Part shown: in pieces, positions 23,769 to 35,700 of the stretch
How positions within the stretch are numbered: the stretch's first letter is position 1
Layout: every line of letters begins with the position of its first letter
From: Melanocharis versteri
Taxonomy: Eukaryota > Chordata > Aves > Passeriformes > Melanocharitidae
Assembly (NCBI GenBank): GCA_013397845.1
Contig: VZTG01001876.1
Span: 135,267-199,266 of the forward strand
Reading direction: 5' to 3'
Length of the DNA: 64,000 nt
Notes under the pieces: model-generated
What the model was told of the DNA's origin: nothing
The model's database searches: none
The model's input: the letters and a program-made list of their open reading frames with translations, nothing else
Program-made: the position numbers and the translations under genes

Positions 23769-26030
23769 GTATGAGCTCTTCTACATTTTATCGTGCTGTC
23801 ATTTTATCTCTTGTGTCAGAATCGGTACAGCTTCCCTGCTGTAGGAAGTGAGATATTGTGTCACAGGCACTGCTTAGTTACCCAGTAGCGAATTTGGTAT
23901 GGACAAGTTTTCATTCCTTGATGTGAGATGACTAGACCAGTGTCAGTCACTTGAGAAACTGGGAGCCAGCCTGAAGGTCCCAAAGATTACTTCATCTTGT
24001 GGCCATTCATATTATGTATGAGAACTATACCTGACACAGCATATTCGCTTAGAAGGTCTTAAATCTTTTCCAGTTGTGACTAGATACATATTTATGAGGA
24101 AACATGGGCTTTACTTTGTTAGTAAAGCAGTAAGTGCCGTAGAGAGGCACTTCTGATTGTTCTGCCGTGGTTGCCTTCTAAACAGATTAACATGAGTAAG
24201 TGAGACGAGATGTTAAAAAAATAAAGTTATTCATCAGCAAAGTACCTACCCTGAAGTGACACCATAAAGCTATAAAGATATAAAACACAGTGCTACAAGA
24301 TGCCAGTGGGAAATGGCAAATGTAGTCTGTGTCCTGCACCATGGCAGGCTTAATTTCATCAGTTCCAGGTCTTCACAGTTTGTTTACATTGTTTCTGAAT
24401 GAAACCAAACATCCCTGTCCCCAAACGCTGGTACAAAACTAAAAGGGTGAGAAATCAAGTTCTTAGGGAGGAAGAATGGAAAAAAGATTAAGAGAGGCAA
24501 GAAATGTGACTGTCCTTTTTACATAGCTGTAGGTAGCTATGTTTTCCAGTTAGATTTTCTTCCTTCAGTGCCATAAGTGTATGGCTGGCAGTGTGGGATT
24601 CCATATTTATTATTTCTTAGCTTTTTTTTCATACATGTCCAAGTGCTCAGTGAAGAATGTTGGTACAACTCTCAAGGAACTAAGTTTTGTGGTTAATTTT
24701 GATTGCTGTTCCCATTCCTTCAAATTCAGTCTGATTTTCAGAGAAAATCTCTCTTCCTTTTTCTGTTTTTCAGATATTACTACCATTTTAAAAAGTGTGG
24801 GCAACAAAATTTGTCCTTGGTGATACTTGCATAGCTTATTTCCTTCAAAGCGTGTTTTAGGGAAACCTGGACAAAGTAATTTTCCCTCAGAGGGTTCGCT
24901 CAAGCGAGACTGATTGGAGTTTAATGAGTAGCTTAACTGAGGATGCACAGAGGCAACTGCAGCCTGCTGACTCTACCTTCTACTGTATTTTCTCTTTGGT
25001 ACTAACTGCAGTAGAAGTCAATCCAGCCTTCACCCTGATTATGCATTCAGTTAGGTCAGATTTACTCTGCAGTGACTCCACTGGAGCCGCCAACGTTATT
25101 CCAGAATTATACCACAGTGAATGCGAGGAGGATCAGTTTACTACTATTTTTTTTCCCTGACTCGGGATAAATACCAGAAAGGTATTTGCTGAGTTAAGCA
25201 GTGCTGTTTTTAAACAGTCCCAATTTGAAATGCACTTTTGGTAATGTTCTTGATTTCATGAGGTTAAATAAAAGTAATATATATGGTACCCATGCTCTTT
25301 TTTTTTTTTTTCTTGATCATATTTTGCATTCCCTATAGTTTACTAGAAATATAAGTAAACAGTTAGAATAACTGTAGAGCAAGTGCTTCAGAAGTAGCTA
25401 TTTAAAACCCCAGCTCATTATGGGAATTGTCACACGGAAATAACTGCCATAAAAACATCTTAATGCTGTTCACAAGCTGTAGGTATTCCCTCTATGAAAC
25501 AAGCAAGTCTTCCCACACATTTAATATAGCAAGCTTAAGGAATTTCAAATGGTGCCACTTGTTGGTTCCTAGAAAACGTATAATAAAATCTTCTGTCAAA
25601 GGAGCTCAGTTATCTTTTATTTCAGCACAGCCAGGTCTCTAGCATAAAGTAGATTACCTCCACAGAAAAAAAGTGACTCAAAAATATATGGTCCAAAACA
25701 ATATATTGTGGAAAAAAAGCCTTTGTTGGCCTACATCCGTTTGTGATTGCATGGGAATATAAAAGTTCAAGGCTGTTGTAGATTTGGCATACAGGCTTTA
25801 CCCATGCAGTGTCCTATCTTGATGGGATTGCCCACTCTCCTGCCTATGTACAAAGTGAAGAATATTTCCACTGGCACTTTAAGAATCTTTATCAGAGGGA
25901 ATATCAGACACTTTCTAGAGACAAACATACCTGGTGCAACTGATGGGAAGTGAATGACAAAACACCCATAAGCTAATTCCACCAACACCTTTAGAAATAA
26001 CTTATCTTGCTTGTTTCTCTTTTCATTCAG
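23769..26030 (+). other. MTCL1: MTCL1 intron 6 (2.26 kb)
   Basis: GT-AG intron from GTATGA to TTTTCATTCAG. It holds a T-run at about 25300 and nothing else recognisable. Confidence 0.8.
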
Positions 26031-26062
26031 GAGGAAGAAACACACAAAGGAAATCTTCAAAG
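26031..26062 (+). CDS. MTCL1: MTCL1 micro-exon (window exon 7, 32 nt)
   Basis: A 32-nt exon encoding EEETHKGNLQ plus two bases of the following Arg codon, which is completed by the first G of exon 8. The acceptor TTGTTTCTCTTTTCATTCAG has a long pyrimidine tract and the donor AAG|GTGAGT is near consensus, as micro-exons usually need. The spliced reading EEETHKGNLQRAMSVSSMSEF matches the family. It is the only exon here whose skipping would break the frame. Found from the expected peptide and splice signals rather than from an open frame. Confidence 0.93.
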
Positions 26063-27674
26063 GTGAGTAAAACTTACAGGGGAAAACCCAGTAAATACTC
26101 AACTGCTGGAGCTATAGCTCTATGCACCCAAACTACAGGCCCAGGGCATAGCCCTGCCACCTCCTAAACAGCCTGCAAGCCAGATTAATGGATTTACCCA
26201 GGGATTAATTTGTCTCAATATGTTCTACTCTGATTAACTTGGGCCACATTCAGCTGTCATGCACAAAGATCAAACTCTATGAAAGTGCATGAAGCTGCAG
26301 CTTGCAGTGAAATCTACGCCTGCCTTAGCGAGCAGTGCAGTACACACTGCAGACATCAATATATAGAGGGAAACACTTGGTGCTGAGGACCTGATATGCT
26401 GCTGCACGTCAGGGATATTTTGCTTTGGGCTGCTCCTGGTTTGATCCCATGAGTTGAATACCCACCTAACCCTAGAATGCATTAGTTGTGCTTCTGGAGA
26501 GCATCTTCCAGTTCATTTTCATCCCAAAGGAACACAGCCTATCCTGAGATTGCCCTCCTGATGCAAACCAGAGCATCTGACTAGGAGATCCATTTAGAAA
26601 CCGTACTCGCCTGAATCCCTAACAGAGACACACCCAAACTGCAGCAGGAGCTCTTGATTAAAGACTCAGAGTGTGACTTGGCTGTATCCTCTGGATCGCT
26701 GATACATGAAAACCACTGCTTGCTGACTTCTCATCCAGCTTGAGTTACCTCATTGAACTGACTCTGATAACTACACTCATTTGCATTTTTATTTAGTCCT
26801 ATTCAAAAATTTTGATTTTTTTTTTCTTAAAACAAAGCAATAGGACAACTCATCTGAATGCCTGTGATTTGTACAAATTAGTGAAATGCGGGAGTGCCAA
26901 TAATTCAGCATTATCACTTAGAGATTCCCTTTGGTTGAATTTCAGCATGAGCTCAACTCACCAAGCCAGTTCAATGTAGCAGCATCTCTGCTGGATGTCC
27001 CACATCACTGCACACCAGCTGTGCAGCCTGGGCAGTCTCAGGAGTGGGGATGGACTTGATGATTTCCCAGCAAGTCAGAAATACTCTACACTTGCTTTAA
27101 AAAGTATGCCTTGTATTGTCACAAACATTCATTTCCTGTGAATGGTATAATTCTGAGATGCATCCTACTGCTCCGCATTACAGATATTTGCCAAGCAGTA
27201 ATCCATGAGAAGGCAGTAAATTAAGAACCACTAGTAAACCATTTGGTACTTTTAATGGCACATCACAGATGTTCGTGTTCACAGCTATTTCAAAGATAAT
27301 AAAAGGGGACTTAAATGAAAGAAAGGGCTAAAGGAAGGAAAACTAGGAAAAGGTTCTTCAGCCAGAGGGTGGTTGGGCACAGGAACAGGCTCCTCAGGGA
27401 AGTGGTCACAGCAGCAAGCCTGACAGAGTTCAGGAAGTGTTTGGACAATGCTGTCAGGCACATGGTGTGATTTTTGGGGTATCCTGTACAGGGCCAAGAG
27501 TTGGACTTAGATGATCCTTGTGGGTCCCTTCCAGCTCAGGATAGTCTATGACTGAAGTGGTTTTATATATAAGCAGATAGTGAAAGTTGGGTTTCCAGAG
27601 TTTGCTGCTGAAAATAAGTTACTCTGTGACAATTTCCAGGTGCATGAGTGACTCCCTTGTGTTCCTCTCTCCAG
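26063..27674 (+). other. MTCL1: MTCL1 intron 7 (1.6 kb)
   Basis: GT-AG intron with a plus-strand CR1 copy (about 27300-27555) ending 119 nt before the acceptor CCTCTCTCCAG. No other element was recognised. Confidence 0.8.
27300..27555 (+). mobile_element. CR1 LINE, 3'-end fragment (plus strand)
   Basis: The text AGAGGGTGGTTGGGCACAGG, CAGGCACATGGTGTGATTTT and GATCCTTGTGGGTCCCTTCC follows the avian CR1 3' UTR consensus closely. It ends in TCTATGACTGA, a decayed ATTCTATGATTCT terminal octamer. The 5' limit is approximate. The copy looks relatively intact and therefore comparatively young. Confidence 0.92.
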
Positions 27675-29229
27675 GGCAATGTCCGTTTCTTCCATGTCAG
27701 AATTTCAGCGCCTGATGGATATTTCCCCATTTTTACCAGAAAAAAATTTGCCTTCATCTGGCAGCAAAGATGATATAACCCCTCCCTTGTCTCCTGATGA
27801 TCTGAAATACATTGAGGAGTTCAACAAAACCTGGGATTACAGTAACACTAAGAACCATGGTGGGGCAACTGAGAAGCCTGCAGAGGGCTGGGCAGAAAGG
27901 ACAGAAACTGGAAAAGCCGGGAATGATCCTGCTTCAGATCCATTCCAGGCATCCTCATGGTACCTCACCACCAGTGTCACTATGACAACCAACACCATGA
28001 CCAGCCCGGAGCACTGCCAGAAGCAGCCAACAAGGAGTCACGGTGTAGCTGACAAAATGGGAGTTCGGGTGTTTCACAGCCCACCGGTTGTCCGTAGGTT
28101 TGATAACTCAGTGATAGCTGGCAGTGAAGGGAAAAACCAGGCTGAGCCAGACTTCCTGTTTTCTGTGACCAAAGCTATGGGGAACGTCGCTGAGACAAAA
28201 GGTGCTTCCTCAGATATGTTTGGAAGGTGGTCTTGCGACCTGGCCAAACATCACAAAGATTTTCTGGAGAACGGTCTTCATCCCATTGAACGCCCTATTT
28301 GCACTACTGTGGGCTTTGCCTCACCCTTGCACAGCTTGGAGATGTCCAAGAATATGAGTGATGACATGAAGGAGGTCGCTTTCTCTGTCCGGAACGCAAT
28401 ACGCTCCAATTCCACAGAGCCTCAGTTTAAGGACACGGCATGCCAAACCAACGGCATGAGGACGACGGGCACACAGACCACCCAGACCATCAGCGTCGGC
28501 TTGCAGACCGAAACCCTGCGCAGTATCACCAGCAGTCCACACAAGTGTCTGACACCAAAGGGGGGGTCCACGCCTGTCTCTTCACCATCCAGAAGCCTAA
28601 GAAGCAGGCAGGTGACCCCCGTCATTGAAAAGGTCCAGGCTAAGTTTGAACGCACATGCTGCTCCCCCAAATATGGCTCTCCAAAGCTGCAAAGAAAAGT
28701 CCTTCCCAAATCAGACCAGCCAAATAACCGGACTTTGCCTGGCACGCCTCAGAAAGGATTCAGCGAGTCCGCTTGGGCTCGATCAACTACCACTCGGGAG
28801 AGCCCTGTCCACACCACTATCAACGATGGCCTCTCCAGTTTGTTCAACATCATTGACCATAGCCCCATCTTTCATGAGACCTTCCAAAAATGCCCCAGAT
28901 CTGGCAGCCGGTCCAGGTCAGCAGAGCCCAGACCAGAACTGGGCACGTTGCAGGAGCCGTGTACAAATGCCCGTGGCAGATCACCCAGTCCTCTCCGGCT
29001 GGGGACAGAGACACAAAAGGAAGAAGGAACTGAGGTGACAAGTATTAGGCAGGACTTATCTGCTCCTCCAGGGTACACGCTTGCAGAAAATGCTGCCAGG
29101 ATCTTGAATAAGAAACTTTTGGAGCATGCCTTAAAGGAAGAGAGAAGGCTACCTTCACACAGCCCACCAAATCTTAGCAATGACAACAGCACAGGAGAAA
29201 TTGTCAAAGTAGATCCAGGGTCCATAGAG
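27675..29229 (+). CDS. MTCL1: MTCL1 large coding exon (window exon 8), C-terminal microtubule-binding region
   Basis: A 1,555-nt exon; together with exon 7 it encodes residues 415-943 of the window product. In order: MSVSSMSEFQRLMDISPFLP, a TPPLSPDDLKYIEEFNK block, SSWYLTTSVTM, a conserved FASPLHSLEMSKN/SDDMKEVAFSVRNAI segment, a Gln-Thr repeat cluster (28432-28512), the basic block SPSRSLRSRQ ... KVQAKFERTCCSPKYGSPKL (about 728-766), a TTINDGLSSLFNIIDHSP segment, Arg/Ser-rich RSGSRSRSAEPRPE, and AARILNKKLLEHALKEERR near the end. The basic block and its surroundings correspond to the microtubule-binding and stabilising C-terminal domain described for MTCL1 (from memory). The ATG at 27679 is an internal Met, where I recall human has Val. 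The donor GAG|GTAATG leaves phase 0. Confidence 0.96.
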
Positions 29230-32200
29230 GTAATGAGTTTGCTTGTTTTTCCTCCTATAGCTAAGTGCACTCTTCTTTGAACAAATGCATTATGAGATCT
29301 CTTGCAGTCCTAGTGAATATTTACAGTGAATATCCTAGTCCTGTCCTGGTACCACTAGTGATTTCCAGTCATGAAACTATTGGATTAGTCACTGAAGAAT
29401 ACATGAAAGAATTGAGTTTCTATCCTGGCAGCTTATTTGGCTTGAAAGCATCAGAAGAGTTTTATCATTTATGGGATAAAAATGGTTCTTCCCTGAATGG
29501 CTGGGATAAGGGTTTTCTGTCACAAAACACACCACAAATTACAGATGTTCTAGGGACTCTAGGTTTGAGTAAATTTTTATGCTGGATGGAAAGGTAGATT
29601 CTTTCTCCTACATAAGAATGGGTCTTAACAAGTTTGTGTGAAAAATAGTCTCTACAATACCCTGAAGCAAAACTTCGGGGCCTTCAGCATATCTTTTCTG
29701 AATGTATCTGATTAAGTTTGGCTCAGGTCTGTGAATGTGATTGAATGGTATGATGTTTGGTACTGACTGCTGCTGCCTCACAAAAATAACAAAAAGTGAA
29801 AAATACACTTATAATCAACTAATCTAGGCACATACCTATTTAGTGTTTAAGAAATCCTGGCTGATATTTTGTCATCAGCAGTGTAACAGTCCTCATCTCT
29901 CTCAGCAAGTGTGCCCAGATATTGGGGGTCAGTCTCAGGTGCAAGAGCAATCAACAAAAAAAGAAGGTTTAATGATGGATGAAAGCTTTCTGTTACAGTA
30001 CGTGAACCTCCTGTTTCTGGTGAACCTTTGTGCACTGGAGAGTGTTCCTCTGAAGAAGCCTAGAAAAGCTGAATTATGCCCAGCTCTACGTACATATGTT
30101 GCCTTTCTGGTACAGCCATGAAAAGGGGTGTGTGCTGCTGGCTGGTGACAGTCCCCAGGGCAGGGGCAGGTGCTCCTCACCCTCTCTGCCCTGTGCTGCC
30201 TCTTTAGCATCCTGGTGTTGTGGTGAGCCCCGGAGCCAGGAAAGCCTGGCTCTTGGCTCCTTGACCCCTCCACACCCCGTACATCCACCTTGCCTTCACT
30301 GGGCAGACTCCTGCCTCAGATACCTCAAAACGGAAGGTTCAAACCCTGTTTTCTAACTCAGCGTTTGGCATGAAGGATTTCTGGGGATCTGAGTGCCAAA
30401 ACCTTTGGTCTGCAGTTTGCCTTGCCCTAATGGGTGGTCCTCAATGCACAGGCAGTTCCCCTTTTGTAGGTACTGCTCCGAGGATGTGATCTTTTTTGCC
30501 TGACAGACCATCCAAACCTAAGGATATATTCCCTATGTGCAGTTTAAACAGATACAAGCAGGGAAGTTTTTACATTGAAAAAAAAAATGAAACCACATGC
30601 ACGTTACAAATTCTAGTGAGTGAAAGTGGTCCTTGTGCACAAACCTCAGACTGAATAAAAGTGGGAAGCAGCCTCATTTACTTGACTTTCCAGCTATCTG
30701 TATTTTGTCCTTAGTTTGAAACACTGGGAATACACTACTGGTCCTTATTAGGAAGTGTGTTGTGCTCTTATGAGTTGAACTCAGCTTTGCCTTCAAGGTA
30801 TCCCTGGAAACTCTTGATTTCCTCCTGTACCTTTTAACTGTCTCAGTAGATTTCAAAAATAAGTAGATGGATGTCATCCTGCATCATTACAAATTGCTGT
30901 TGGCAAAATACAAACTAGCGACAGTACCCGAGTTTGATGCACAGAGAGATTTGGGTCAATGCTATTTAGCAAAAACTCATTGACCGTCAAACTGGCAGAA
31001 AATTGCTCCTTTTTGTGAATTCTCAGTATCTTTTGCCTAATTTTTTGAGTTCTGAGCCTTAGAGCTAAGATTGGTTTCTCCTTGCAACTCCTACATGGCT
31101 GTTATAACTGCAGTCTAGATGCACGGGTTTTGTTCTTTGGCTGGTCCTGGCATTTCTCAGGAATGTGGATGAAAAAGGAAAGTGGTGGGCATTCACACAA
31201 TGAGCTTAGCTTTTCCTAAGTGAGGTGGTGCTCTGGAAGATGTACTCAAGGGAAGCGTGGGTTCACTGCTGAAAAAAAACCACCCACAAATAAGTTTAGA
31301 CTCTGCAGGTGCCTTGGGTTATTTGTGGATTACCCTGACCACACAAATTACACTTTGTACAAATTCCACTTAGCACATTTTGTACAAACCCAGACACAGC
31401 TGTTCAGGGAATTATGATCTTGAAGGAGGCATGTTTGTGCTTGGGGCAGTGCTGACACAACACTTCCACCCTCCTGTAGATCCCTGCACTGCTTCTCTCT
31501 CACCTGTTGATTTCTGGCCAAGACAAGTGCCCTTCTTACCACCAAACGCCTTCTGGGTTCTGCAGCCATGGCATGTTAATGACTTTTAAACTTGCATGCA
31601 GCACCTGCTGGTGATTTTTCCTTAATTTGAGCTTCTGAGTTGTTTAGTTACATAATTTCCTTTTATATTCCTGCTGCAAATATGAAATCTAGTTCATACA
31701 TTTATCTATTTATGTGCATATGCGTGTGCATGTGAGCGTATATGCATACAGAGTAGCAATAACTTTGCATTTTCTAACCTTCCCAGAGCTGCTTACAAGC
31801 AAATTCATATCCACATAGTGTGGCTTACTAGTGTCTTAACCTGCTAATTCACTAAACCCCTATCTTACTCGCATATCATAGGATTTATACATTTTGCTAT
31901 TAAAAACGCAGATTAGCATTGCTTAAGTAACAACGTAAGAGCTTTATGAACATTTTGCTTTTATGACTAGCAAGGGTTTAGATCATGGAGGTTACACAAC
32001 TGTCCTGGATTGGGAGTCAGACTCATTTCTGGAGACAACACTGTGAAAGGACCATCCACACAGACCCACAGATGAGAGGGCAAGTGCTGCATCCTCTGCT
32101 TGCCAGAGCAGAGCAATTGCCACAGGCTCGCCACTGAACCATTCAGCATGGGAGGGGGAATGTTGAAAATCAGAGAAGGTGTTGTCAGAACTACAGGGCT

Positions 32201-32775
32201 TTTGGTTAAGCTTGAGTCTCCCATCCAGCGTCACTGTTGAAGAGAAACAAGGGAGAAAGGTGAGGCAAAGGGTTGTCATGAAACCTGAGCAACCTACCTG
32301 TGAGCAACACAACGTAACAGTCATTTTCTTGCTTGTTAAAGATTTCCTGAGCAGAAACACTCCCTTGAAATCAAACGAAGGGAAAAAAAAAATACAGCTT
32401 TATTTCTCTCATAATAATGTGGTTTTTTCCCTAGCCCTAATCAAGGTTGGCAAAGGATAACAGATATCTTTCTTTGCTGAGTAGAAATGTTTGATTTGTT
32501 TATTGCTATGTCCACTTCTGAAACTGTGCTAGGATTGTAAAAGGTTGGTTTGTTTGCTTCCTTCCTTTCTAAGTCCTTTTCTGCTAGTGGCTTATCTTTT
32601 ATTTTTGATTATTAGTTTCCCTGTGATAACACTGGTAACATGATCTGAATGAGTAGTAACATCGGGAGACTTCTTCCTTGCTGACATGAAATCTTCACTT
32701 ACAAGAAAATAATCAATTAAAACAGTTCTTTCCAACCTACTTGCTTTCTTTTTCTTTTCTGTCTGTTCTGTCCAG
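29230..32775 (+). other. MTCL1: MTCL1 intron 8 up to the cassette exon (3.5 kb)
   Basis: GT-AG intron. Exon 8's frame would run 16 codons into it before a stop at 29278, giving a different tail if the intron were retained, but no AATAAA follows nearby. A GC-richer patch at about 30120-30300 has no recognised product. No repeat family was identified. Confidence 0.75.
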
Positions 32776-32833
32776 AACCAAACTGTCTTATTAACTGCCC
32801 CCTGGGGACTCTAACCCTGCCTGCCTCACTGCT
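32776..32833 (+). CDS. MTCL1: MTCL1 alternative cassette exon with early stop (coding 32776-32814)
   Basis: After the long pyrimidine tract and acceptor TTCTGTCCAG, the sequence reads NQTVLLTAPWGL then TAA, in phase 0 with exon 8 (…DPGSIE|NQTVLL). I recall the same 12-residue ending from a shorter MTCL1/KIAA0802 product. Nineteen nt after the stop is a perfect intron-side donor (GCT|GTAAGT at 32834), so this is best read as a 58-nt cassette exon spliced on to the exon at 35825. Its inclusion would replace the 69-residue tail by 12 residues. The stop lies within about 50 nt of the final junction, so such mRNA should escape decay. Alternatively it is a terminal exon polyadenylated at the AATAAA at 33943-33948. 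Confidence 0.87.
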
Positions 32834-33738
32834 GTAAGTCCTTTCTACCTTGTTTCCAGAGCTTTCCGAAAGCGGTCATTCTTGAACATGTGGGTTAACA
32901 GAGGGAAGTAAATGACCAACTACTCCAGAGGTATCACCACACACCTCACATCCCTGTGGGGTCCTTTGTATGTGACAGCTCTCAGGAAGAGCTCAGGATA
33001 GGAGCTCATCTGCTGCGTCCTGCAGCAGCACAGGCTGTGAAGAGGTCTCACTTAAGTCAAAATTTGTGCTGTTAGGGTTTCTTGCTAAGCTTTTAAAAAT
33101 TGGCAAAATTCAAGACCAACACAAAGGTATGCAAAAATATTGGGGAGGGATTTAGATTTATGACAAACTTTTTTTTTTTTTTGACAAATGCACAGCACTG
33201 CACAGGGCTTCTAGCTGCCCCAAAATGCCTTCCCTTCAGCTCTGGCTACAGCAGCAGGTGGAGAGGGCTGGGAAGGGGGCTTCAGCACCAGCGTGTGGCT
33301 AAAGGATGAAGTCACCTTTGCTCATTAAGCAGTTCTGGGCCCATTTCTGTCCAGTGGCTGTGGTTGCCACAGTAGAGGGAAGACACTGTGCAGTCATAAG
33401 CTGTGACCATCCATTCTGCCTCAGAGAAAAGAGAAAACTGTTTTCTTTATTTATTAGTATAGGCATAGCCATGGTGGCTGACAGCCTGTTTTAGGAAATA
33501 GCTAGAAACTGAAGCTGTAATCAACTTTCCCATTTTCAGGGTTCAGGCTAAGAAGTGCTGCCTGTCCACCCACACCCCCAAGCAACTACCAAACTAAACT
33601 ACCCACAGGTTTTTTATTTTTTAAAAAAACATTTCTAGCTATGACAGCTACATGTAGCAAGGGAGGAGTGGTTTTCACAAACCATTCCGCAGAGTTTCCT
33701 TGTCATGGCTGGGTTTCCACGCTGCAGGTGGGGGTGAC

Positions 33739-33748
33739 TGACTCAGCA
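33739..33748 (+). promoter_or_regulatory. Antioxidant-response/MARE-like motif (candidate)
   Basis: TGACTCAGCA matches the ARE/MARE core TGACnnnGC bound by NRF2-small MAF or AP-1 type factors. It stands in TGACTGACTCAGCAG within an intron. A single 10-mer match like this is expected by chance in a window of this size, so function is unproven. Confidence 0.3.
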
Positions 33749-33942
33749 GCCAGCACTTCATAAGATTACGCTGCCAGTCACTTTTGGCCCTGGAGCAACA
33801 TCCGTCACCAGCACAGCCTTGTGTGGTGCTGGGCATGTGTACATCACAGATAAGATGAGCTTAACCCTGCTGTTTGGGAAAAGCTCACCAACATCTGCGG
33901 GCATGCTGGAGAGAGGCTTTTGAACTGGGAGGCAGCAGTGGA

Positions 33943-33948
33943 AATAAA
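33943..33948 (+). terminator. MTCL1: Candidate alternative polyadenylation signal
   Basis: AATAAA followed by a T-rich stretch (TTTTGTTATCG) lies about 1.1 kb after the NQTVLLTAPWGL stop. It could end a transcript that does not use the donor at 32834. A GTAAGT donor directly after the stop argues against this. Confidence 0.3.
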
Positions 33949-35700
33949 TTTTGTTATCGCCGTGCTAACTCTGATTTACTGCTCTGAAACTAGGATAAAG
34001 CAGCCAGGAGCAAGCAGCACTATAAAGATATCATTTTAAGCCTCCTCTTTGAAAGATGCTAAGACAAAACCCGCAAATCTCATAGCCTCAATTCCCCGTG
34101 TTGTGCTGCCCGTGACCACTGCTGCGCAGATGGATTTCTCTTAACAAATCTGAGTCTAGTGGCAGCTTTCACGGACCATATGCTGCCCCAGGCACAATGG
34201 GATGAGGTGAAGTAAGGACACGCAGTCAATCTTTTTGTTAGCACCAGTTTATATTTCAGTCTTACTGCTGTTTTAGCAAGGGCTGGGAAGTTTATGGTGC
34301 AGAGATGGGGCGGGGGGTGAGGATGCAGAGAGGAGGGGGTGCAGGCTAACGTGCTCTATGAGTGCCAAGGGCAGCTGGTCACAGCTCTGTCTCAAGCACT
34401 GGTGTGCAGCTGCAGATCACCCCACTGGCTGCATGTTGCCCAAAGGCACCGAGGTTAACCCTTCACTGAGGCTTCCCCGAGTCCGACAACGCACTCTCTC
34501 CAAAACAGGTCTCACCAGCTCCATTTCTCATACCTCAGCTCTGTGTCTTCTAAATTGGTCTTTCTGTCCTGTGACATTCATGTTTGGTCTTCCACTGCAA
34601 TTGAGAGGTTCAATGTTGTTCACCTTGTTTGTTCACTGTCAATCACATCATGTTACCTACTCCAGTATTCTCCACCCTTAGTCACTATTCTCTTTCTCCG
34701 TGTGAAAACAGTGTGCTGAATCCTTGCCTCCCTGCTGCCTTGGTATCCCTGCTCTTTACCGTGCCAGAGCTTTTCCTTTGCATTGTATCATTTTTGGTCT
34801 CTCTCTTCATTTATCAGCTGTTTGCATTCTGACTTTGGTTTTTATTGAACTCCCCTGTACTTTCCAGTGACTGCTGTGCACTAAGGTGTACACATTGCTC
34901 GACGTTGGCAAACTGCTCTGATTTGCTTTTATAAATTGCAAAATATGCAGCAAAATTCAGAAGTTTGGCTTTGGTCCTATGAGACAGACTTGCTTCCACA
35001 GTCACTTATCTTGATGTAGGGAGCATTCAGAGCAAGGCAGGAAGCCCAGCTGTATTTTGAGCAAAGTCCATGAATATTAGAGCTATTACCAACTTAGTGC
35101 CAGGGTGAAAAATCACAACTGCAGATTGTTTCTAATTGCAAAGGCAAGCTAACCAAGCCAGAACAGTGAAAAGTTGGTGAAGGAATAAAATTTCCAATTT
35201 CTTCCATTTCTGTGAATGTTGCCTTTAACATACAGTACCTCTGAATCCTGTAATTCAGGCTTCAGCAGCTGGCAGCTAGAAGTGTTCCAGAAAATGAAAT
35301 CTGTAGGTAAGCCTTATCTTTAACCCAGCTGGAGATCATAACTACCCCTGCAGCCATTATTCTGTGCTAGGAAGTCTCCTGCATATCAGCCTGAATTCTG
35401 AAGCAGAAAAAAAGGAAGCAGCGGTTGATTTTTCATCCCTCTTGCAAATGCAAAACCTGGTCTTTTTATGCCAGGTCAGCACTTAGAGCAACGTGTTGAA
35501 TGCTGGATTTTCCTGAATTATAATGCAAATGTGCTTTTCAGCTCTTCTCTTTCTAGCACGAGGAGAAATAGCAAATGGAAGTTTGTCAGCCACTCCAACT
35601 CATCCCTCTTTCTTTCGTTGTCTCCTTACCTGTTCCATAAATCATGGACACACATGCAGATCCCTGGAGCCCACACGCAGCCAGATGTTCTCTGCTTGCT

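Noticed and set aside
26941..27080. Possible further CR1 copy (GGGATGGACTTGATGATTT)
   Set aside because: Only a single short word resembles CR1; flanks do not follow the consensus and the terminal octamers are absent.
27679..29280. 533-codon open frame read as a complete gene starting at the ATG at 27679
   Set aside because: The frame is the internal exon 8 of MTCL1: it is entered by splicing at 27675 and left at the donor after 29229. The ATG is an internal Met and the last 16 codons are intron.
29230..29280. Intron retention as a third C-terminus
   Set aside because: The in-frame tail of 16 codons exists, but no AATAAA follows for a long distance and the donor is adequate, so there is no support for a stable transcript.
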